This document shows positions 59,594-64,000 of a stretch of DNA of 64,000 nt, piece by piece. The notes beneath the pieces are model-generated. The model worked only from the letters and a program-made list of their open reading frames with translations. It did no database searches and had not been told where the DNA came from. Origin of the DNA: Janthinobacterium sp. Marseille (GTDB taxonomy: Bacteria; Pseudomonadota; Gammaproteobacteria; Burkholderiales; Burkholderiaceae_D). Numbering within the stretch: the first letter of the stretch is position 1; each line of letters opens with the position of its first letter. The position numbers were made by a program, and so were the translations under genes. Location of the stretch: the NCBI RefSeq assembly GCF_000013625.1, contig NC_009659.1, positions 992,001-1,056,000 of the forward strand, written 5' to 3'.

Positions 59594-60901
59594 ATGTTTT
59601 TGCGTATCCACGCGCCACTGAATCATCAGTCGCGCACTCTGTGCAAAATCAGCGTTTTACTGGCGTTGGCTTTTGGTACATCTTTTGTTCACGCCCAATC
59701 CAATGGACTCACATTAAACGAAGCATTGCAGCTTTCATTGCAGCGCTCATCACTGACCAAGGCCGCTAATGCATCCGTATTGGCCAGTCGTGAATCAGCA
59801 GCGAAAGCCGACCAATTGCCGGACCCGATGCTGAAAGTTGGCATCGATAATCTGCCTGTGACTGGTGCTGACCGTTACAGCACCACAAGCGACTTCATGA
59901 CCATGCGTCGGGTTGGTATCGAACAGCAATGGGTATCTTCCGACAAACGTGTTGCACGGTCAGCACGTGCCCAGCGCGCTGTCGAAATGGAAGAAAGTAC
60001 TTATCTGGAAAGCGTTGCCAAGGTGCGGGAAGAAGCAGCCAAGGCATGGGTAAATGTACTTTATGGTCAGCGCACATTGGCATTGGTCAGTGCAATGGAA
60101 AAAGAAGCGGCCGAAGACCTGAATGCGATGAATGCTGCCCATCGAGGTGCCAAGGCAAACGCCTCGGACGTAATGCAAGCGCAATTGACGCTCTCGCAAA
60201 CGCAAGATGCGACGCGCAAGAACACACAGGATTTGAGAAATGCGCGCCTTGCGCTAAGCCGCTGGACTGGCATGCCAGCCGCCACTGTCGCCGACGAGAC
60301 ACCCAAACTGACTTCACATGTGCCTGGGTTGCCGGTAGAAGAACTCGAAAAATATCATCCGATGCTTTTAAGTGCGCGTCGAGCGGTGAATCTAGCAGAT
60401 GCCGACAGCACAGTAGCAAGCCGTGAAAGCAATCCAGACTGGTCGCTTGAAGCCGCTTACAGTCAGCGCGGCAGTCAGTATTCAAACATGGTGTCTTTTG
60501 GCATCAGCATTCCTCTGGCCGTTAATCGTGCGCAAAAACAGAATCGCGACATTGCAGAAAAATCCGCGCTAGGTACCAAGGCCAGGATGCAATACGAAGA
60601 AGCATTGCGTGAACTACAGGCTGAAATCGAGAATCAATCGTCCACTCTGGAAAGTCTCAAAGCCCGTGTAACGCAACTCAATGCGCAATTGCTGCCGGCA
60701 GCATCGCAGCAGGTGGAACTGGCAACTGCTGCTTACCGTTCGGGTGCCGGCAGTCTGAGTGCCGTATTCAATGCAAAAAAAATGTTGTTGGAACGACGGC
60801 TGCAAATAGCCGAGCTTGAAAGAGAAGCGGCGCTGACCTGGGCGGCGCTGGAATATCACGTGGTTCCACATGACATGGCGTCTGCAGGAGAAATGAAATG
60901 A
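59594..60901 (+). CDS. cusC: Outer-membrane efflux factor, CusC-like (TolC family)
   Basis: A 435-aa OEP-family protein that should form the outer-membrane duct of an RND metal pump. It has an N-terminal signal (ISVLLALAFGTSFVHAQSNG) and long alpha-helical repeats: LTLNEALQLSLQRSSLTKAA, ARVAQLNAQLLPAASQQVEL-type helices (here VTQLNAQLLPAASQQVEL) and AAYRSGAGSLSAVFNAKKML. The TTTF-like turn and double OEP repeat are typical of CusC/CzcC. ATG 59594 is chosen. The stop overlaps the adaptor start (ATGA). Confidence 0.87.
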   Translation: MFLRIHAPLNHQSRTLCKISVLLALAFGTSFVHAQSNGLTLNEALQLSLQRSSLTKAANASVLASRESAAKADQLPDPMLKVGIDNLPVTGADRYSTTSDFMTMRRVGIEQQWVSSDKRVARSARAQRAVEMEESTYLESVAKVREEAAKAWVNVLYGQRTLALVSAMEKEAAEDLNAMNAAHRGAKANASDVMQAQLTLSQTQDATRKNTQDLRNARLALSRWTGMPAATVADETPKLTSHVPGLPVEELEKYHPMLLSARRAVNLADADSTVASRESNPDWSLEAAYSQRGSQYSNMVSFGISIPLAVNRAQKQNRDIAEKSALGTKARMQYEEALRELQAEIENQSSTLESLKARVTQLNAQLLPAASQQVELATAAYRSGAGSLSAVFNAKKMLLERRLQIAELEREAALTWAALEYHVVPHDMASAGEMK

Positions 60902-62391
60902 AATCGAAGTTCGCATTGAAAACGATTGTGTTGGTATTAGCAGGTGCTGGCCTCATGTTTGGCGGGTATTGGGTCGGCACGCAAAGAAGTATGGATAACG
61001 CTGCTACATCTGGCGCGGCAACCGAGAAAGTTGACCCGAAGACGGGCCGCAAAGTCTTGTATTGGCACGACCCTATGGTCCCGGGAAACAAGTTCGACAA
61101 GCCAGGCAAAAGTCCTTTCATGGATATGCAGTTGGTACCGGTTTATGCGGATGAAGGTTCAGAAGATGGCGGCGTAAAAGTCAGCCCCACACTTCAGCAG
61201 AATCTGGGTATTCGATTTGCAACCGTAAGACGCGAAGAAGTACGCGATGCATTTGAAATGGTCGGCACCACGCAGTTCGATGAGAGTGCATCGGAAGTCG
61301 TGCAAAGCCGCGTGACGGGATATATAGACAAACTGTATGCTCGTTCGCCTCAGCAGCGCATCAAGCGTGGCGAAGCAATTGCTTCGATTTTCGTTCCTGA
61401 CTGGATTGCACCGCAAGAGGAATATCTGGCTCTCAAGCGTGGTGGCAATACGGAACTGGCATCGGCTGCCCGACAAAGAATGCGCGCGATGTCTATTCCG
61501 GACGGATTGATCAATCAGGCAGACCGCACCGGGCAGTCTCAAAAACACTTTACGCTGACATCACCGGTTACTGGCGTCATCACTGAGCTGTCTGTGCGTG
61601 ATGGCGCGATGGTAACGCCCGGCATGACCATCGCAAAAATCGCTGGCTTAAACAAAGTCTGGCTACTAGCGGAAGTACCCGAAGCACTGAACAATTCAGT
61701 CCGTTCCGGCATGACGGTGGAAGCCACGTTCTCCGGTGACGCGAATAGAAAATACAGCGGCAAGGTTAGAGAAATCCTGCCGGGTATCAGTACTGCGACA
61801 CGGACCTTGCAGGCTCGACTGGAGCTGGATAATCGTGATGGCAGTCTCACGCCGGGCATGCTGATGCGTGTTCGTCTGGATACCGAGAAGTCCGTTTCAC
61901 GTCTTCTGGTTCCTAGTGAAGCCGTGATTGCAAGCGGCAAGCAATCCATCGTTCTGGTGGTTGGCGAAAACAACAGCATGCAACCTGTGGTTGTGACGAC
62001 GGGCCGTGATAGCGGAAACGATACCGAGATTTTGAGTGGCTTGAGCGAAGGGCAGAAGGTAGTCGCCTCGGGGCAATTCCTTATCGATTCGGAAGCTAGC
62101 TTGAAGTCGGTATTACCCAAGTTTTCCGGCAATAGCCAGACAATGCGGCCGGCAACGTCTCCTGTTCATCGGGGCGTCGGCACGGTAGAAAAAGTAACGC
62201 CAAAAGCACTGACTCTTTCGCACAAGCCGATTGCTGAACTTGAATGGGATGCGATGACGATGGACTTTTACAAGTCGCGTCCCGAGTTATTCAGCGAGAT
62301 AAAAGCAGGGCAGGAAGTTGAGTTTTCATTCAGGGAAAATGACGACGGCTACCTGCTCGAAAGTGTCAAACCAGTCGGAGGCAAGCAATGA
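60898..62391 (+). CDS. cusB: RND adaptor, CusB-like with heavy-metal-binding and fused CusF domains
   Basis: A 497-aa periplasmic membrane-fusion protein. N-terminal signal-anchor; a heavy-metal-binding domain at residues about 53-82 ([34 protein letters not shown]); barrel-sandwich/hairpin ([40 protein letters not shown]); then a CusF-type C-terminal domain (from about 428) with the Cu(I)/Ag(I) ligands His, Trp, Met and Met in [18 protein letters not shown]. It links CusA and CusC and passes metal to the pump. The stop overlaps the cusA start. Confidence 0.93.
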   Translation: MKSKFALKTIVLVLAGAGLMFGGYWVGTQRSMDNAATSGAATEKVDPKTGRKVLYWHDPMVPGNKFDKPGKSPFMDMQLVPVYADEGSEDGGVKVSPTLQQNLGIRFATVRREEVRDAFEMVGTTQFDESASEVVQSRVTGYIDKLYARSPQQRIKRGEAIASIFVPDWIAPQEEYLALKRGGNTELASAARQRMRAMSIPDGLINQADRTGQSQKHFTLTSPVTGVITELSVRDGAMVTPGMTIAKIAGLNKVWLLAEVPEALNNSVRSGMTVEATFSGDANRKYSGKVREILPGISTATRTLQARLELDNRDGSLTPGMLMRVRLDTEKSVSRLLVPSEAVIASGKQSIVLVVGENNSMQPVVVTTGRDSGNDTEILSGLSEGQKVVASGQFLIDSEASLKSVLPKFSGNSQTMRPATSPVHRGVGTVEKVTPKALTLSHKPIAELEWDAMTMDFYKSRPELFSEIKAGQEVEFSFRENDDGYLLESVKPVGGKQ

Positions 62392-64000
62392 TTGCGCGAA
62401 TTATTCGCTGGTCCATTGCCAACCGATTCTGGGTGCTGCTTGCTGCGCTCGTCATTGCAGGATGGGGTCTATGGTCGTTAAACAAAACACCTTTGGACGC
62501 ATTGCCGGACCTGTCGGACACGCAAGTCATCATTCGCGCCCAGTATCCCGGCAAGGCACCGCAGATAGTGGAAGACCAGGTTACTTACCCACTGACTACG
62601 GCATTGTTGGCTGTTCCCGGCGCCAAGACTGTCCGTGGTTATTCCTTCTTTGGCGACTCGTTTGTGTATGTTCTTTTTGACGATGCGACGGACCAATACT
62701 GGGCTCGCTCCAGAGTCCTGGAATACATCAGTCAGGTGCAAAGCCGCTTGCCTCAGGGTGTGCGAGCCGAACTTGGGCCGGATGGGACGGGAGTCGGCTG
62801 GGTATTTGAATATGCACTGGTCGACCGTAGCGGGCAAAACGACCTCAGTCAGTTGCGGACATTGAACGACTGGTTTTTGAAGTTCGAGCTGAAAACCGTG
62901 CCGGATGTAGCCGAGGTCGCCAGCATAGGCGGCATGGTGAAGCAGTATCAAGTCATTCTCGACCCAGACAAGCTGCGCGCTTTCGGTATCTCTCATGCAA
63001 AGGTGCTTGATGCATTGGCGAAGGCAAATCAGGAGTCCGGCGGTTCGGTCGTCGAAATGGCCGAGACCGAATATATGGTGCGTTCGCACGGATATCTGCG
63101 TTCATTGGAAGATTTCCGCAATGTTCTGCTTAACGCAAACGATGCGGGTACGCCAGTATTGCTCAAGGATGTAGCGACAGTTCGCATAGGTCCGGAAATG
63201 CGTCGCGGGATAGCGGAGTTGAATGGTGAAGGTGAAGTTGCTGGTGGCGTCGTTGTCATGCGCTCCGGTAAGAACGCACTGGAAACCATCAAAGCGGTCA
63301 AGGCAAAACTAGCTACCTTGCAAAGTTCGTTGCCGAAAGGTGTGGAAATTGTCACGACCTACGACCGCTCCAAACTGATTACGGCAGCAGTCACGAACCT
63401 AAGGGACAAGCTGATTGAAGAGTTTGTAGTGGTCGCACTGGTCTGCGCCATCTTCCTGTTCCATCTGCGCAGTGCCTTGGTTGCCATCATTTCGCTACCC
63501 TTGGGCGTGCTCGCTGCCTTCATTGTGATGCGCTACCAGGGCGTCAATGCCAATCTGATGTCCCTGGGGGGTATCGCCATTGCAGTCGGTGCCATGGTCG
63601 ATGCAGCAATTGTCATGATTGAGAATGCGCACAAGCATCTGGAGGCGTATTCGCACGCGCATCCGAATCAGGAAATCAGTGCGAAAGAGCGCTGGGACTT
63701 GATTGCAGAATCGGCTATCGAGGTAGGGCCTGCACTGTTCTTTTCACTACTTATTGTTACGCTATCTTTCATTCCGGTATTCGCATTGGAAGCGCAGGAG
63801 GGCAAGCTGTTCGCGCCACTGGCGTATACAAAAACCTACACCTTGGCTGCGGCAGCCGGACTGGCGATTACTTTGATACCGGTACTGATGGGGTACATGA
63901 TACGTGGGCGTATTCCAAGCGAGGCATCGAATCCGATTAATCGCGTACTGATACGAATATATCGACCTTGGTTGAATGCCAGTCTGGCGCATCCGAAATG
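62388..64000 (+). CDS. cusA: Heavy-metal RND transporter, CusA-like (C-terminus beyond window)
   Basis: The first 537 residues of an inner-membrane RND pump, starting at ATG 62388 (ATGA overlap with cusB). The N-terminal helix [20 protein letters not shown], the porter domain ([35 protein letters not shown]), and the family motif [20 protein letters not shown] followed by ENAHKH are those of CusA/SilA (monovalent Cu/Ag) rather than CzcA. The methionines that relay Cu(I) lie partly beyond the window. The gene is cut by the window end. Confidence 0.93.
   Translation, partial: MIARIIRWSIANRFWVLLAALVIAGWGLWSLNKTPLDALPDLSDTQVIIRAQYPGKAPQIVEDQVTYPLTTALLAVPGAKTVRGYSFFGDSFVYVLFDDATDQYWARSRVLEYISQVQSRLPQGVRAELGPDGTGVGWVFEYALVDRSGQNDLSQLRTLNDWFLKFELKTVPDVAEVASIGGMVKQYQVILDPDKLRAFGISHAKVLDALAKANQESGGSVVEMAETEYMVRSHGYLRSLEDFRNVLLNANDAGTPVLLKDVATVRIGPEMRRGIAELNGEGEVAGGVVVMRSGKNALETIKAVKAKLATLQSSLPKGVEIVTTYDRSKLITAAVTNLRDKLIEEFVVVALVCAIFLFHLRSALVAIISLPLGVLAAFIVMRYQGVNANLMSLGGIAIAVGAMVDAAIVMIENAHKHLEAYSHAHPNQEISAKERWDLIAESAIEVGPALFFSLLIVTLSFIPVFALEAQEGKLFAPLAYTKTYTLAAAAGLAITLIPVLMGYMIRGRIPSEASNPINRVLIRIYRPWLNASLAHPK

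Noticed and set aside
1..64000. CRISPR array
   Set aside because: No series of regularly spaced identical repeats was seen; the only long repeat is the two-copy IS21-like element.
11988..64000. Right attachment site (second copy of the tRNA-Ser 3' end)
   Set aside because: Looked for by eye on both strands and not found; a computed search is needed to exclude a degenerate copy.

Overview
The window looks like a stretch of a betaproteobacterial chromosome, most likely Oxalobacteraceae (Herminiimonas/Janthinobacterium-like). This rests on the style of the housekeeping proteins (class I fumarase, Acs, MurI, YqhA), the tRNA genes with encoded CCA, and the richness in LysR regulators and chemoreceptors. 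The genus call is inference from remembered protein similarity.

Positions 1-12000 are ordinary core chromosome: a partial MFS transporter, two tandem TenA proteins of different catalytic type, a MazG-like pyrophosphohydrolase, a membrane-anchored alpha/beta hydrolase, small lipoprotein and hypothetical genes, tRNA-His, murI, fumA, a yqhA-like gene and acs. At 11897-11987 lies tRNA-Ser(GGA), followed at once by a P4-type tyrosine integrase (12153-13397). From there on the DNA is a mosaic accessory region.

Positions 13500-18280 hold a compact metabolic module: an XRE-cupin regulator and a DJ-1/PfpI protein run leftwards, and an MHS-type MFS transporter, a RidA protein, a stand-alone MOSC protein and a VanB-type flavin/[2Fe-2S] reductase run rightwards. 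A perfect 10-1-10 palindrome with outlying half-sites sits in the shared control region. Positions 18567-26400 hold electrophile- and redox-type modules (flavodoxin-fold quinone reductase/HxlR, HxlR/GST, LysR/SDR), a G+C-rich block with two frameshifted genes and a SUMF1-domain protein, and a wrecked chemoreceptor gene. Positions 26500-31630 hold a 2-haloacid module: type II haloacid dehalogenase, ActP-like symporter, DUF485 protein, a sigma-54 promoter and a divergent sigma-54 activator. Two copies of the same internally deleted IS21-like element lie at 19861 and 31679.

Positions 32200-45600 are signalling: HD-GYP, an ECF sigma factor with an NrsF-type anti-sigma factor, two intact chemoreceptors, a histidine kinase/response regulator pair and a GGDEF-EAL protein. 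A chlorite dismutase of the short dimeric clade is coupled to the first chemoreceptor. Positions 45700-56260 hold LysR- and TetR-controlled oxidoreductase modules, a solitary ketosynthase and several gene remnants.

Positions 56480-64000 are a metal-stress block: a complete bufferin operon (DUF2282 precursor, DUF692 MNIO enzyme, DUF2063 partner, DoxX protein) followed by a Cus-type RND efflux system whose adaptor carries a fused CusF domain. The same promoter-like element, GTAACC-N16-CGwA, lies upstream of the bufferin operon and, 22 kb away, upstream of a DUF1223 gene divergent from the ECF sigma gene. I infer one ECF-sigma regulon. This link, the chemoreceptor-chlorite dismutase pair and the MOSC/reductase operon are the most interesting items.
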